Assembly: GCF_019139675.1 (NCBI RefSeq)
Contig: NZ_CP077077.1
Coordinates: forward strand, 186,001 to 250,000
DNA length: 64,000 nucleotides
Source of the DNA: Pseudomonas maumuensis
GTDB lineage: Bacteria > Pseudomonadota > Gammaproteobacteria > Pseudomonadales > Pseudomonadaceae
Direction: 5' to 3'
The translations under genes were made by a program, and so were the position numbers. Numbering within the stretch: the stretch's first letter is position 1; each line of letters begins with the position of its first letter. Below the pieces are notes generated by a model. That model worked only from the letters and a program-made list of their open reading frames with translations, was not told the origin of the DNA and made no database searches. Below are positions 41,132 to 50,118 of this stretch, one piece after another.

Positions 41132-44005
41132 ATGTCCCAGTCACCATCGCTGAGCCAACTGCAAGAGCCCAACCCTTTCCTGCGTCGCCACCTGGGGCCC
41201 GATGCCCAGGAGCAGCAGGCCATGCTCGACACCCTCGGCGTCGCCAGCCGCAGTGAACTGATCGAGCAGACGGTGCCGCCGGGCATCCGCTTCAATCGCC
41301 CGCTCGACCTGCCGCCGGCCCTCGATGAGCAGGCCGCACTGGCCAAACTCGCGGGCTACGCTGCGCAGAACCAGCTATGGACCAGCCTGATCGGCATGGG
41401 CTACCACGCTACCATCACCCCCACCGTCATCCTGCGCAACGTGCTGGAGAACCCTGGCTGGTACACCGCCTACACACCCTATCAACCAGAGATCGCCCAA
41501 GGCCGGCTGGAGGCGCTGCTGAACTTCCAGCAAATGGTCATCGACCTTGCCGGCCTGCCCCTGGCCAATGCCTCGCTGCTTGACGAGGCCACCGCCGCTG
41601 CCGAGGCGATGGCCCTGGCCAAGCGCGTGGCGCGCAGCAAGAGCAACGCGTTCTTCGCCGACGAGCATTGCCACCCGCAGACCCTGTCGGTGCTCAAGAC
41701 CCGCGCTGAAGGCTTTGGCTTCGAGCTGATCATCGATTCCGTGGATAACCTCGCCAGCCACCAGGTGTTCGGCGCATTGCTGCAGTACCCCGACACCCAC
41801 GGCGAGGTGCGCGACCTGCGCCCGCTGGTCGATCAGTTGCACGGCCAGCAGGCCCTGGCCTGTGTCGCCGCCGACATCCTCAGCCTGGTGGTGCTGACGC
41901 CGCCCGGCGAGCTGGGGGCCGACGTGGTGCTCGGCTCGACCCAGCGCTTTGGCGTACCCATGGGCTATGGCGGGCCGCACGCGGCCTACTTCGCCTGCCG
42001 CGACGACTACAAGCGGGCCATGCCCGGGCGCATCATCGGCGTATCGCGCGATGCCCGTGGCAACACCGCGCTGCGCATGGCCCTGCAGACCCGCGAGCAA
42101 CACATTCGTCGCGAGAAGGCCAACTCCAACATCTGCACGGCCCAGGTGTTGCTGGCCAACATCGCCGGCTTCTACGCCGTCTACCATGGCCCCGAGGGCT
42201 TGCAACGCATCGCCCAGCGCGTGCATCGGCTGACGTTCATCCTCGCCGCCGGCCTCGAAGCCAAAGGCATCAAGCGCCTCAACCAGCATTTCTTCGACAC
42301 CCTGACGCTGGACGTTGGCGGCACCCAGGCGGCGATCATCGAAAGCGCCGAGGACGCCCGCGTCAACCTGCGCATTCTCGGTCGCGGGCACCTGGGGGTG
42401 AGCCTGGACGAAACCTGCGACGAGGCCACGGTGCTCAAATTGTTCGACATCTTCCTCGGCGTCGACCACGGCCTGGACATCGCCACCCTCGACCAGCTAG
42501 CCCTGCCCGAAGGCATCCCCGGCGCGCTGGTACGGCGCACACCGATCCTGCAGCACCCGGTGTTCAACCTGCACCACAGCGAGACCGAGATGCTGCGCTA
42601 CCTCAAGCAGCTGGAGAACAAGGACCTGGCGCTCAACCAGTCGATGATCCCGCTGGGCTCATGCACCATGAAGCTCAACGCCACCAGCGAAATGATCCCC
42701 ATTACCTGGCCCGAGTTCGCCCAACTCCATCCATTCGCCCCGGCGGCGCAGGTGCAGGGCTACAAGGCGATGATCGACGAGCTTGAAGCCTGGTTGTGCG
42801 CCATCACCGGCTTCGATGCGATCTGCATGCAGCCCAACTCGGGTGCCCAGGGTGAGTACGCCGGGCTGATGGCGATCACTCGTTATCACCAGAGCCGCCA
42901 CCAGGCCGGGCGCACGATCTGCCTGATCCCGTCCTCGGCCCATGGCACCAACCCGGCGTCGGCGCAGATGGCCGGCATGGAGGTGGTGATCGTCGAGTGC
43001 GACGAGGACGGCAACGTCGACCTCGATGATCTCAAGGCCAAGGCGCGCCAGGCCGGCGAGCGGCTGTCGTGCCTGATGGTGACCTACCCGTCCACCCACG
43101 GTGTATACGAGGAGGGTATTCGCGAGATCTGCGAGGTGGTACACCAGCTTGGCGGCCAGGTGTACATGGACGGCGCCAACCTCAATGCCCAGGTGGGGTT
43201 GGCGCGACCGGCGGACATCGGTGCCGACGTCTCGCACATGAACCTGCACAAGACCTTCTGCATCCCCCATGGCGGCGGTGGCCCGGGCATGGGCCCCATT
43301 GGCATTCGCGCGCACCTCAAGCCGTTCGTCGCCAGCCACCCGGTAGTGCCGGTGCCTGGGCTGGACCCGAACAACAGCGCAGTGAGCGCGGCGCCTTGGG
43401 GCAGTGCGAGCATCCTGCCGATCAGCTGGATGTACATCGCCATGATGGGGCCGCAGCTGGCCGACGCCAGCGAGGTGGCGATCCTGTCCGCCAACTACCT
43501 GGCCAGCCAGTTGCGCGATGCCTTCCCGGTGTTGTACCGCGGGCGTAACCAGCGCGTGGCCCATGAATGCATCTTCGATCTGCGCCCGCTCAAGGCGCTG
43601 ACCGGCATTACCGAGGAGGACGTGGCCAAGCGCCTGATGGACTATGGCTTCCATGCGCCGACCATGTCGTTCCCGGTACCGGGCACGTTGATGGTCGAGC
43701 CCACCGAGAGCGAATCGAAGGCCGAGCTGGACCGCTTCGTCGAAGCGATGCTGGCGATCAGGGCGGAGATTGCCGAAGTCCAGAAAGGCACCTGGCCGGC
43801 CGAGGACAACCCGCTCCGGCACGCACCGCATACCCTGGCCGATGTGCTGGCGCCGTGGAACCGACCGTATGGCCTCGAGCAGGGCATCGCCCCCAGCGCT
43901 CATGCCCGCCAGCACAAGTATTGGCCGGCGGTGAACCGGGTCGACAACGTGTATGGGGACAGGAATCTGTTCTGCGCGTGCGTGCCCGTGGAGGCGTATC
44001 GCTAG
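41132..44005 (+). CDS. gcvP: Glycine dehydrogenase (decarboxylating), P protein
   Basis: This is a 957-residue single-chain P protein, the usual length for the alpha-beta fused form. It decarboxylates glycine with PLP and hands the aminomethyl group to GcvH. The PLP lysine is Lys707 in [17 protein letters not shown], with the glycine-rich loop next to it. Other blocks: [20 protein letters not shown] near the N-terminus, [17 protein letters not shown], and [16 protein letters not shown]. The start follows AGGAAGAG. It is the last gcv gene; serA/sdaA or a second gcv set is not in this window. Confidence 0.97.
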   Translation: MSQSPSLSQLQEPNPFLRRHLGPDAQEQQAMLDTLGVASRSELIEQTVPPGIRFNRPLDLPPALDEQAALAKLAGYAAQNQLWTSLIGMGYHATITPTVILRNVLENPGWYTAYTPYQPEIAQGRLEALLNFQQMVIDLAGLPLANASLLDEATAAAEAMALAKRVARSKSNAFFADEHCHPQTLSVLKTRAEGFGFELIIDSVDNLASHQVFGALLQYPDTHGEVRDLRPLVDQLHGQQALACVAADILSLVVLTPPGELGADVVLGSTQRFGVPMGYGGPHAAYFACRDDYKRAMPGRIIGVSRDARGNTALRMALQTREQHIRREKANSNICTAQVLLANIAGFYAVYHGPEGLQRIAQRVHRLTFILAAGLEAKGIKRLNQHFFDTLTLDVGGTQAAIIESAEDARVNLRILGRGHLGVSLDETCDEATVLKLFDIFLGVDHGLDIATLDQLALPEGIPGALVRRTPILQHPVFNLHHSETEMLRYLKQLENKDLALNQSMIPLGSCTMKLNATSEMIPITWPEFAQLHPFAPAAQVQGYKAMIDELEAWLCAITGFDAICMQPNSGAQGEYAGLMAITRYHQSRHQAGRTICLIPSSAHGTNPASAQMAGMEVVIVECDEDGNVDLDDLKAKARQAGERLSCLMVTYPSTHGVYEEGIREICEVVHQLGGQVYMDGANLNAQVGLARPADIGADVSHMNLHKTFCIPHGGGGPGMGPIGIRAHLKPFVASHPVVPVPGLDPNNSAVSAAPWGSASILPISWMYIAMMGPQLADASEVAILSANYLASQLRDAFPVLYRGRNQRVAHECIFDLRPLKALTGITEEDVAKRLMDYGFHAPTMSFPVPGTLMVEPTESESKAELDRFVEAMLAIRAEIAEVQKGTWPAEDNPLRHAPHTLADVLAPWNRPYGLEQGIAPSAHARQHKYWPAVNRVDNVYGDRNLFCACVPVEAYR

Positions 44006-44039
44006 TGTCTGGCGGGCGAGGCAGGGGGCAACTGTCTTG

Positions 44040-44175
44040 CATTGCGGCCGCTATGCGGCCCATCGCCGGCAAGCCGGCTCCCTCAGGGGCCGCGTATGGC
44101 TTGAAGCGATACGGTCGGGGGAGAGCCGGCTTGTCGTGGCGACGAATCGCGGCGATGGGCTGCGCAGCAGCCCCG
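44040..44175. repeat. Degenerate REP elements between gcvP and the DUF2388 gene
   Basis: ATCGCCGGCAAGCCGGCTCC (44064-44083) faces a damaged partner (GAGAGCCGGCTTGTCG) with extra sequence between, and GGGCTGCGCAGCAGCCCC follows. The arms no longer pair fully, so the pair appears to be decaying. It lies between convergent genes. Confidence 0.65.
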
Positions 44176-44179
44176 GAAG

Positions 44180-44494
44180 TTACTCGGTGACGGCGTTCTT
44201 GGCCAGGATCGCGTTGGCCAGCTCCATGTCGCTGGCTTGCACGCCGGGGTTGTCCGCGCGCACTTGGCGGATCGCGGCTTCCAGGAACGGCCCGCGAATG
44301 GCGCCGTCACTGGCGACGAAGCTGCCGGCGTCGTCCTGGGCGGCGACGATCAGCTTGTGGTCCTTGAAGGTCAGGTAGGTCGAGGCGGTGGTCGCGCCGG
44401 AGGAGATGATATTGCGCCAGAACGTGTCGGCCATGGCGGAGCCAAGGGGCAGCGAGAACAGAACTGTGGCTGCGATGGCTGTTTTGAAACGCAT
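44180..44494 (-). CDS. DUF2388 domain-containing exported protein
   Basis: This is 104 residues with a signal peptide (MRFKTAIAATVLFSLPLGSA, cleavage after AMA) and a short DUF2388 domain (TFWRNIISSGATTASTYLTF, DDAGSFVASDGAIRGPFLEA). The family is small and largely confined to pseudomonads; its function is unknown. GAGGTG seven bases upstream marks the start at 44494. It stands alone, downstream of the GspE-type gene on the same strand order reversed, so its promoter must lie in the 92 bases to 44586 or inside that gene. Confidence 0.88.
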   Translation of the reverse strand: MRFKTAIAATVLFSLPLGSAMADTFWRNIISSGATTASTYLTFKDHKLIVAAQDDAGSFVASDGAIRGPFLEAAIRQVRADNPGVQASDMELANAILAKNAVTE

Positions 44495-44586
44495 GATGAA
44501 TCACCTCGGCGTGTGAGGGCGGTTGAGATGCCGCTTCGATCCTTCTCCATGGCCCCAAGTTCCCGGCCGTAAAGGCTATTTCTTAC

Positions 44587-46269
44587 TTATCCACAGACCC
44601 GCAGGACTTCCTCGGGGCAGGTTCTGCCCTGGTCGACCTGATCACATCCATGCCTTCGCAGATCCCGCAGCCCGTCTATCTCAGCCTGTTGCCGTAGCTC
44701 CGCGAGGTCGCTGGAAGGGGTTATCCGCGTGCGCAGCGCGGCGCTGACCCGGAGCAGTTCGAAGAGCCCGGTGCGTCCATGAAAACCGGTGCCCCGACAC
44801 TGTGGGCAGGCCTGGCCGTCCTGCAGGAGCAGGCCCCGGCAGTCGGGACACAGGGTGCGCACCAGGCGCTGGGCCATGACCCCGAGCAGGGTGGCCCTGA
44901 TCAGGTAGTCAGCCACCCCAAGCTCCAGCAGGCGGGTGATCGCGCCACAGGCGTCCTGGGTGTGCAGGGTCGACAACACCAGATGCCCTGTTAGGGCCGC
45001 CTGCACCGCCACCTGGGCGGTTTCCCTGTCGCGGATTTCGCCGATCATGATGATGTCTGGGTCTTGGCGCAGCAGGGCCCGTGCACCGCTGGCGAAGTCC
45101 AGTTCCAGATTGGGCTGGACCTGCAACTGATTGATCATCGGTTCAAGCCGCTCGATCGGGTCTTCGATGCTGCAGAGGTTGACTTGGGAAGTGGCCAGGT
45201 GCCGCAGACTGGCGTAAAGGGTGCTGGTCTTGCCCGAGCCGGTTGGTCCCGTCACCAGCAGGATGCCCTGGCGCTGTTGCAGCAGGGCCAGCCATTGCTC
45301 CAGTAATGCGCCCTCCAGGCCCAGGGTCTCGAGGCTGTCGTGCAGTTGCTGGGGATCGGACAGGCGCAGCACCAGTTTTTCGCCGAACGGAGTAGGCAGG
45401 GTGGACAGGCGCAGTTCCACCTCGACGCCACTGGGCAGGCGGGTTTTCAGGCGGCCATCCTGCGGCCGGCGTTTCTCGGCGACATTCATGCGGCCCAGGT
45501 GCTTCAGTCGGCTGACCATTGCCAGGGTGACGCTGGCTGGAAAGGCATACACCGGGTGCAGCAGGCCATCGATGCGCAGGCGCAGTTGGCCCTGCTCGCG
45601 ACGGGGCTCCAGGTGGATATCACTGGCGCGCTGCTCGATGGCGTACTGCAGCATCCAGTCGACGATATGCACGATATGAGCATCGTCCGCACTGGCCTGT
45701 GGTTGCCTGGCACCCAGCTCGAGCAGTTGCTCCAGCTCACCCAGGCGCGGTAGCTGGCCCAGGTCCGCGCCACGTACCGAGTGGGCCAGGCCCAGGAAGG
45801 TCGGACGCAACTGGCGGATCTGGCGCGGATTGGCCAGCACCCGTCGCACGACCTTGCCCAGGCTGCGGCTCAGGTCTGCCTCCCAATCATGTTGATAAGG
45901 CTGGGCGCTGGCCACCGTGACGCTGTGTTCATCCTCGGCCACGGCGAGGATGCCGTGGCGCTGGGCGAAGGCGGCGGACATCAGCCCGGCCACGCGCACC
46001 AGGTCGATGCGCAAGGGATCGATTGTCAGAAAAGGTTGCCCGACCCGGTCTGCCAGCCAGCGGCATAGAGCATCCAGCTGCAGCGGCTGGCCGGGATGGC
46101 GTGGATCTGGATGGGCGCTGGCGGCTATCAGCTCAAGGGGGTGTTCAGTGGGGTGGAGCTTGGCGCGCTCCAGTGCAGCGAGGGCCGTCCCGGGCGTGAT
46201 CCGCTGTTCCGCCAGCAAGGTGTCCAACAGGCGATTGAGGTCAAGGTCATGGTGGTCGTTGGCGAGCAT
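44587..46269 (-). CDS. GspE/PilB-family secretion ATPase, solitary
   Basis: From ATG 46269 (AAGGA eight bases upstream) this is 560 residues. It has the N-terminal GspE domain, then the hexameric ATPase core: Walker A GPTGSGKTS, Asp box SIEDPIERL, Walker B DPDIIMIGEIRD and His box LTGHLVLSTLHT. A tetracysteine zinc motif is present (CPDC and CPQC, 12 residues apart), as in type II secretion GspE and PilB. These ATPases drive pseudopilus or pilus assembly, but no other secretion or pilus gene is nearby. A TTG start 36 bases upstream is possible. Role uncertain: it may serve a distant machine. Confidence 0.88.
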   Translation of the reverse strand: MLANDHHDLDLNRLLDTLLAEQRITPGTALAALERAKLHPTEHPLELIAASAHPDPRHPGQPLQLDALCRWLADRVGQPFLTIDPLRIDLVRVAGLMSAAFAQRHGILAVAEDEHSVTVASAQPYQHDWEADLSRSLGKVVRRVLANPRQIRQLRPTFLGLAHSVRGADLGQLPRLGELEQLLELGARQPQASADDAHIVHIVDWMLQYAIEQRASDIHLEPRREQGQLRLRIDGLLHPVYAFPASVTLAMVSRLKHLGRMNVAEKRRPQDGRLKTRLPSGVEVELRLSTLPTPFGEKLVLRLSDPQQLHDSLETLGLEGALLEQWLALLQQRQGILLVTGPTGSGKTSTLYASLRHLATSQVNLCSIEDPIERLEPMINQLQVQPNLELDFASGARALLRQDPDIIMIGEIRDRETAQVAVQAALTGHLVLSTLHTQDACGAITRLLELGVADYLIRATLLGVMAQRLVRTLCPDCRGLLLQDGQACPQCRGTGFHGRTGLFELLRVSAALRTRITPSSDLAELRQQAEIDGLRDLRRHGCDQVDQGRTCPEEVLRVCG

Positions 46270-46366
46270 GGAGGCGTCCTTGCCGGGCTTCAGGGGCCTG
46301 GGCAAGGCTAGCCGTGCAGGGCGGTAGGCGTCGGCGCAAAAGGTTTCCGGACGTTGCCCTGTGGTC

Positions 46367-46693
46367 TCAACGACTGGCGACCTCCGAAAGCTGCGGTAGG
46401 TTCGCCAGGCACACTTCGCTGACGCAGACCAGGTTGCGCAGTTTTTGGGCGATCACTTCGGCCCGGTGCCAGCTCAGGCCGCCGACGCCGATCGCCACGT
46501 CCAGCAGGTCGTCGCACTGGCTCACGTTGACGCTATGTGGGGTGAGGAACTGCAGGGCGAACAGGTTGAGCACGCGGCACAGGCTGTCCGGCTCGGCATC
46601 GGCTTGCAGGCGGTAATGCACGGTGCAGTGGATCGTGTTGGCGGCCCAGGCGTCGAGGCGGGGCAAGGTGAGGGGCCGTTCGAGTGCGTTCAT
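46367..46693 (-). CDS. Small ACT-like domain protein, divergent from an Lrp regulator
   Basis: This 108-residue protein is not one I can name. Residues about 20-95 fit an ACT-type beta-alpha-beta pattern: IHCTVHYRLQADAEPDSLCR, FLTPHSVNVSQCDDLLDVAI, then WHRAEVIAQKLRNLVCVSEV. This resembles the small regulatory subunit of acetolactate synthase (IlvM/IlvH), whose ACT domain binds valine. The gene is divergent from an Lrp/AsnC regulator, whose family also senses amino acids through a related fold, with 125 bases between them. It could bind an amino acid and regulate a partner, but no biosynthetic enzyme is adjacent. The other open frame overlapping it lacks such features. Confidence 0.6.
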   Translation of the reverse strand: MNALERPLTLPRLDAWAANTIHCTVHYRLQADAEPDSLCRVLNLFALQFLTPHSVNVSQCDDLLDVAIGVGGLSWHRAEVIAQKLRNLVCVSEVCLANLPQLSEVASR

Positions 46694-46754
46694 GCTGGGT
46701 CTCCGCGAAAGTGGAGAAATTCTTGCACGTCAGACGGGGAATTTTTTCGCTATG

Positions 46755-46781
46755 ATTCGCCAATATCGCGCTACTGCGAAT
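46755..46781. promoter_or_regulatory. Inverted repeat in the ACT/Lrp divergent region
   Basis: ATTCGC (46755-46760) and GCGAAT (46776-46781) are perfect complements with 15 bases between, in an AT-rich segment 38 bases before the Lrp start. Lrp proteins often bind such sites to repress themselves; this is inferred. Confidence 0.4.
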
Positions 46782-46818
46782 TTTTTAATTCGTAAAAATG
46801 CAAATTGGAGAATTATTA

Positions 46819-47289
46819 ATGCTTGGCGAATTGGACGCTTACGACCGGCGCATTCTTGAACTGCTGCAAGACGACGCCTCGCTGTCCAGCGCGCAGATTG
46901 CCGAGCGTGTGGGCCTGTCGCAGTCACCTTGCTGGCGGCGCATTCAGCGCCTGAGAGAGGAGGGCGTGATTCGCGGCCAGGTGACGCTGCTGGACCGCAA
47001 GAAGGTAGGGCTGAACACGCAGATCTTCGCCGAAGTGAAGCTCAACGCCCATGGCCGTTCGAACTTCGCCGAGTTCACCGAGGCGATCCGCGGTTTTCCC
47101 GAAGTGTTGGAATGTTATGTGCTGATGGGGGCGGTGGACTTCCTGCTGCGTATCGTCACCTCGGATATCGAGGCTTACGAGCGGTTCTTCTTCGAAAAGC
47201 TATCGAACGTGCCGGGTATTCAGGAAGTTAACTCGATCGTGGCGTTGTCGGAGATCAAGTCGACCACGAGCCTGCCGCTGAGGCCCTGA
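46819..47289 (+). CDS. Lrp/AsnC-family transcriptional regulator
   Basis: This is 156 residues from ATG 46819, preceded by TTGGAGAA; an earlier in-frame ATG at 46798 overlaps that site. The N-terminal HTH is AQIAERVGLSQSPCWRRIQR, and the C-terminal RAM domain (about 68-150) includes VLECYVLMGAVDFLLRIVTS, where the ligand and oligomer interface lie. Lrp proteins regulate amino-acid metabolism as octamers with DNA wrapped around them. The partner is likely the divergent ACT-like gene and its own promoter. Its ligand is unknown. Confidence 0.92.
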   Translation: MLGELDAYDRRILELLQDDASLSSAQIAERVGLSQSPCWRRIQRLREEGVIRGQVTLLDRKKVGLNTQIFAEVKLNAHGRSNFAEFTEAIRGFPEVLECYVLMGAVDFLLRIVTSDIEAYERFFFEKLSNVPGIQEVNSIVALSEIKSTTSLPLRP

Positions 47290-47292
47290 AGA

Positions 47293-47340
47293 GCCAATCG
47301 CGGGGCAACCCGCTCCCACGAGTGCAGGAGCGGGCGGCGC
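47293..47340. repeat. REP-type inverted repeat between convergent genes
   Basis: AATCGCGGGGCAACCCGCTC and GCAGGAGCGGGCGGCGCG face each other imperfectly. It lies between the convergent Lrp and CYTH/CHAD genes and may terminate transcription. Confidence 0.6.
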
Positions 47341-47344
47341 GGAC

Positions 47345-48724
47345 TCAGGCCTTGAGCAGGTGCTTCCAGGCGCGGTTCTGCTCGATGGCGCGAGCCTGCT
47401 CGATGCGGGCTTCGAGCAGTTCGCCCTTGTCTTCCTCCAGCAGCGGCAGTTCGGCCAGCTCGTGCAGCTTGTTCAGCTCGCCGTAGAGGCGATCCTGCTG
47501 TGGCAGGTCGAGCACTTGGCGGGCATGGTGCAGCCAGGTTTGCACGGTCTCGATGCGCGGCAGCTGCTCGGCCAGGTCCTCCGGACGCTGCACATACAGC
47601 GGCAGTTTCAGGGCGCGGGCTTCCTCGCCCAGCAAGTGCTGCAACCAGCTGGCCAGCTGCGCCTTGCCCTGGCGCTCGCCCCGGCCCTTGCGCTCGGCGG
47701 TCCAGGCGCGGGCGGTCAGCCAGCGTGCGGTCTCCAGGGAGAACTGGCCCCAGCGCGGATCTTCCAGCTCTTCGGCGAACTGCTCGGGGGCGGCGCGACG
47801 GATGTCCTCGTCGTCATTGCCGGCCAATACCAGCGGGCGCCAGTCTTCCAGCAGCGCATCGAGGCTGGCGCGCAGGGCGCGGGTGGTCGGGCGCGGTGCC
47901 GCCTGGCCGAGGCTGGCGGTGATGGCGCGCAGTTCGGCCAGGCAGCGAACCCAGTCCTGCAGCAGGCGCCAGTGGCCATTGTGGCGATACTGCTCGGCCA
48001 GGCGCTGGCTGCTGCCCAGCAGTTGCCAGGCCAGGGCGGCGTAGGCGTCGTCCATCGGCATCTCGGCGTGCAGCTCGGTCACCGGCAGGCCCAGCTCGTA
48101 GCTGTCCGGATCGAGCAGGCGGTAGCCGCGCTCGGCCTTGCTGATGTCGCATGGCATCAGGGCGAGACTGGCGGACAGCTCGGCGGCCAGCTCCAGCAAC
48201 GCCTCTGGGGCACCTTCACGCAGCTCCAGCTCCAGCTCGCAGATTTCTTCCTTGCGCTTGCCGGCGATCACGAAGCCCTGGTCGATGGCCGCTTCGATCA
48301 CCACCTTGGCCTTGCCACGGCCCCAGGCGATCTCGGCGTACTCGCGGGTGAAATCGGTGGTGAACAGCGGCTTGATGGCCTTCTTGTCCAGCCCGGCCAG
48401 TTGCTCGGGCCAGCAGGTGCCATCGAGTTTCTTCAGGTCGAGCTTGACCTTGTCCAGGTGCCATTCGAACTCGTTGCGCTCGGATAGGCCGGCCACGCTC
48501 TGGCCGCGGCATTTGAGGGTCTGGATGATGACCTCGCCGTCGCGGCGCAGGCGCAGGGCGACACGGGCTGCGGACAGGTCGCGCTCCGGGGTGTCGAAGT
48601 ACTGGTTGAGCAGTTCGCGGGTCTGCCAGCCGGACTTGTTGCGCTTCTTCAGCAGCGGGTGCTCGCGCAGGGCGGCAAGGGTCTCGCGACTGGCGCGGAG
48701 TTTGAGTTCGGTTTCTGTGTGCAT
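47345..48724 (-). CDS. CYTH and CHAD domain protein (inorganic triphosphatase-like)
   Basis: This is 459 residues from ATG 48724. The N-terminal CYTH domain (about 1-205) starts with the signature ExExK in MHTETELKLRA, followed by NQYFDTPERDLSAARVALRL and the acidic and basic residues lining the phosphate tunnel. The C-terminal half (about 220-455) is a helical CHAD domain, often linked to polyphosphate. The architecture equals E. coli YgiF, which hydrolyses inorganic triphosphate. It is divergent from argE; the open frame further upstream covers the argE start region and is not coding. Confidence 0.9.
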   Translation of the reverse strand: MHTETELKLRASRETLAALREHPLLKKRNKSGWQTRELLNQYFDTPERDLSAARVALRLRRDGEVIIQTLKCRGQSVAGLSERNEFEWHLDKVKLDLKKLDGTCWPEQLAGLDKKAIKPLFTTDFTREYAEIAWGRGKAKVVIEAAIDQGFVIAGKRKEEICELELELREGAPEALLELAAELSASLALMPCDISKAERGYRLLDPDSYELGLPVTELHAEMPMDDAYAALAWQLLGSSQRLAEQYRHNGHWRLLQDWVRCLAELRAITASLGQAAPRPTTRALRASLDALLEDWRPLVLAGNDDEDIRRAAPEQFAEELEDPRWGQFSLETARWLTARAWTAERKGRGERQGKAQLASWLQHLLGEEARALKLPLYVQRPEDLAEQLPRIETVQTWLHHARQVLDLPQQDRLYGELNKLHELAELPLLEEDKGELLEARIEQARAIEQNRAWKHLLKA

Positions 48725-48829
48725 CGCGGGCTCGGAAGGAGGGGCATCGTGATTGGCCAGTCTACAGCACTTGCGGCTTGAATCCTTAGCTTGTGGGCGC
48801 GCGCTTGCCTTGCGGGCCTTTTGCATTGT

Positions 48830-48835
48830 TATGAT
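48830..48835 (+). promoter_or_regulatory. Possible -10 element of the argE promoter
   Basis: TATGAT lies 28 bases before the argE ATG. A TTGCCT 19 bases upstream could act as a suboptimal -35. No ArgR-box match stands out. Confidence 0.4.
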
Positions 48836-48863
48836 GCCCCTCATGCTTCCGAGGAGTCCGCGC

Positions 48864-50009
48864 ATGCCGTTGCCGTCGCTGAAAGACCAGTTTGCCGCCC
48901 TGATCGCCGCGCCCTCGGTCAGTTGCACCCAAGCCGCGCTGGACCAGTCCAACCGCGCGGTCATCGACCTGCTGGCCGGCTGGTTGGGCGACCTGGGCTT
49001 CACCTGCGAGATCCAGCAGGTCAACCCTGGCAAGTTCAACCTGCTCGCCAGTCGCGGCACCGGCCCCGGTGGCCTGGTGCTGGCCGGGCACAGCGACACT
49101 GTCCCCTATGATCCGCAACTGTGGAGCAGCGACCCGCTCAAGCTGACCGAGGTCGATGGCCGCTGGGTCGGCCTGGGCAGCTGCGACATGAAGGGCTTCT
49201 TCGCCCTGATCATCGAGGCGGTGATCCCGCTGCTCGAGCACGACTTCAGGCAACCACTGCTGATCCTCGCGACGTGCGACGAAGAAAGCTCCATGTCCGG
49301 CGCCCGTGCTCTGGCCGAGGCCGGCCAGCCCCTCGGGCGGGCGGCGGTGATCGGCGAGCCCACCGGGCTCAAGCCGATCCGCATGCACAAGGGCATCCTC
49401 ATGGACCGCATCGATATTCTCGGGCGCAGTGGCCATTCGTCGGATCCGACCCTGGGGCGCAGCGCCCTGGAGGCCATGCACGCGGTGATGGGCGAGCTGA
49501 TGACGCTGCGCCGCAGCTGGCAGGAGCGGTACCGCAACCCACAGTTCACCGTACCTACCCCGACTCTGAACTTCGGTTGCATCCATGGTGGCGACAACCC
49601 CAATCGCATCTGTGGCCAGTGCGCCCTGGAGTTCGACCTGCGCCCGCTGCCGGGCATGGACGTTGAGCAGTTGCGCGCGGCGATCCGCAGCAAGATCGCG
49701 CCACTGGCCGAACACCACGATGTGCGTATCGACTATGCGCCGCTGTTCCCCGAAGTGCCGCCGTTCGAGCAGGCCGCCGACAGCGAGCTGGTGCGCCTGG
49801 CCGAACGCCTGACCGGCCATCGCGCCGAAGCGGTGGCCTTTGGTACCGAAGCGCCTTATCTTCAGCAGCTCGGTTGCCAGACCATCGTGCTGGGGCCCGG
49901 TGACATTGCCTGTGCCCACCAGCCCGGCGAATACCTTGAAATGTCACGTATCGAGCCTACCGTGCGTCTATTGCGTGACCTGATCCAACACTACTGCCTG
50001 AGCCATTGA
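48864..50009 (+). CDS. argE: Acetylornithine deacetylase
   Basis: This is 381 residues from ATG 48864, preceded by GAGGAG; the open frame to 48753 overlaps the divergent gene. The M20 metallopeptidase residues are visible: the first zinc His in LAGHSDTVPY, the bridging Asp in SCDMKGFFA, the catalytic Glu pair in ATCDEESSMSG and the last His in ACAHQPGEY. It removes the acetyl group from N-acetylornithine to give ornithine for arginine synthesis. Ornithine is also the precursor of putrescine, handled by the spu genes nearby. argA follows after 109 bases. Confidence 0.93.
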   Translation: MPLPSLKDQFAALIAAPSVSCTQAALDQSNRAVIDLLAGWLGDLGFTCEIQQVNPGKFNLLASRGTGPGGLVLAGHSDTVPYDPQLWSSDPLKLTEVDGRWVGLGSCDMKGFFALIIEAVIPLLEHDFRQPLLILATCDEESSMSGARALAEAGQPLGRAAVIGEPTGLKPIRMHKGILMDRIDILGRSGHSSDPTLGRSALEAMHAVMGELMTLRRSWQERYRNPQFTVPTPTLNFGCIHGGDNPNRICGQCALEFDLRPLPGMDVEQLRAAIRSKIAPLAEHHDVRIDYAPLFPEVPPFEQAADSELVRLAERLTGHRAEAVAFGTEAPYLQQLGCQTIVLGPGDIACAHQPGEYLEMSRIEPTVRLLRDLIQHYCLSH

Positions 50010-50036
50010 TCTTTCCCTGACCAGAGGAGACCGCGC

Positions 50037-50063
50037 GTGACCGCAAGCCTGTTCCGACGATGA
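50037..50063 (+). CDS. Putative 8-codon leader peptide ending in tandem Arg (CGA CGA), upstream of argA
   Basis: GTG 50037 follows AGAGGAGA and opens a frame M-T-A-S-L-F-R-R-stop. The two last codons are both CGA, a rare arginine codon in pseudomonads, directly before TGA. The stop overlaps an ATG (TGATG at 50059-50063), which begins another frame running into argA out of phase. The reading frame lies 55 bases before the argA start. An arginine-sensing leader peptide is a tempting interpretation but is inference from a very short frame. Confidence 0.3.
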   Translation: MTASLFRR

Positions 50064-50118
50064 CATTCGAACGTTGTGCGCCTTTTCGTTCTCCGTTCAC
50101 TTATCCACAGGCCCTGTC

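Noticed and set aside
44587..50109. Two perfect DnaA boxes (TTATCCACA at 44587 and 50101)
   Set aside because: They are 5.5 kb apart, one ends a coding gene, and no box cluster or AT-rich unwinding element is present; chance or minor titration sites.
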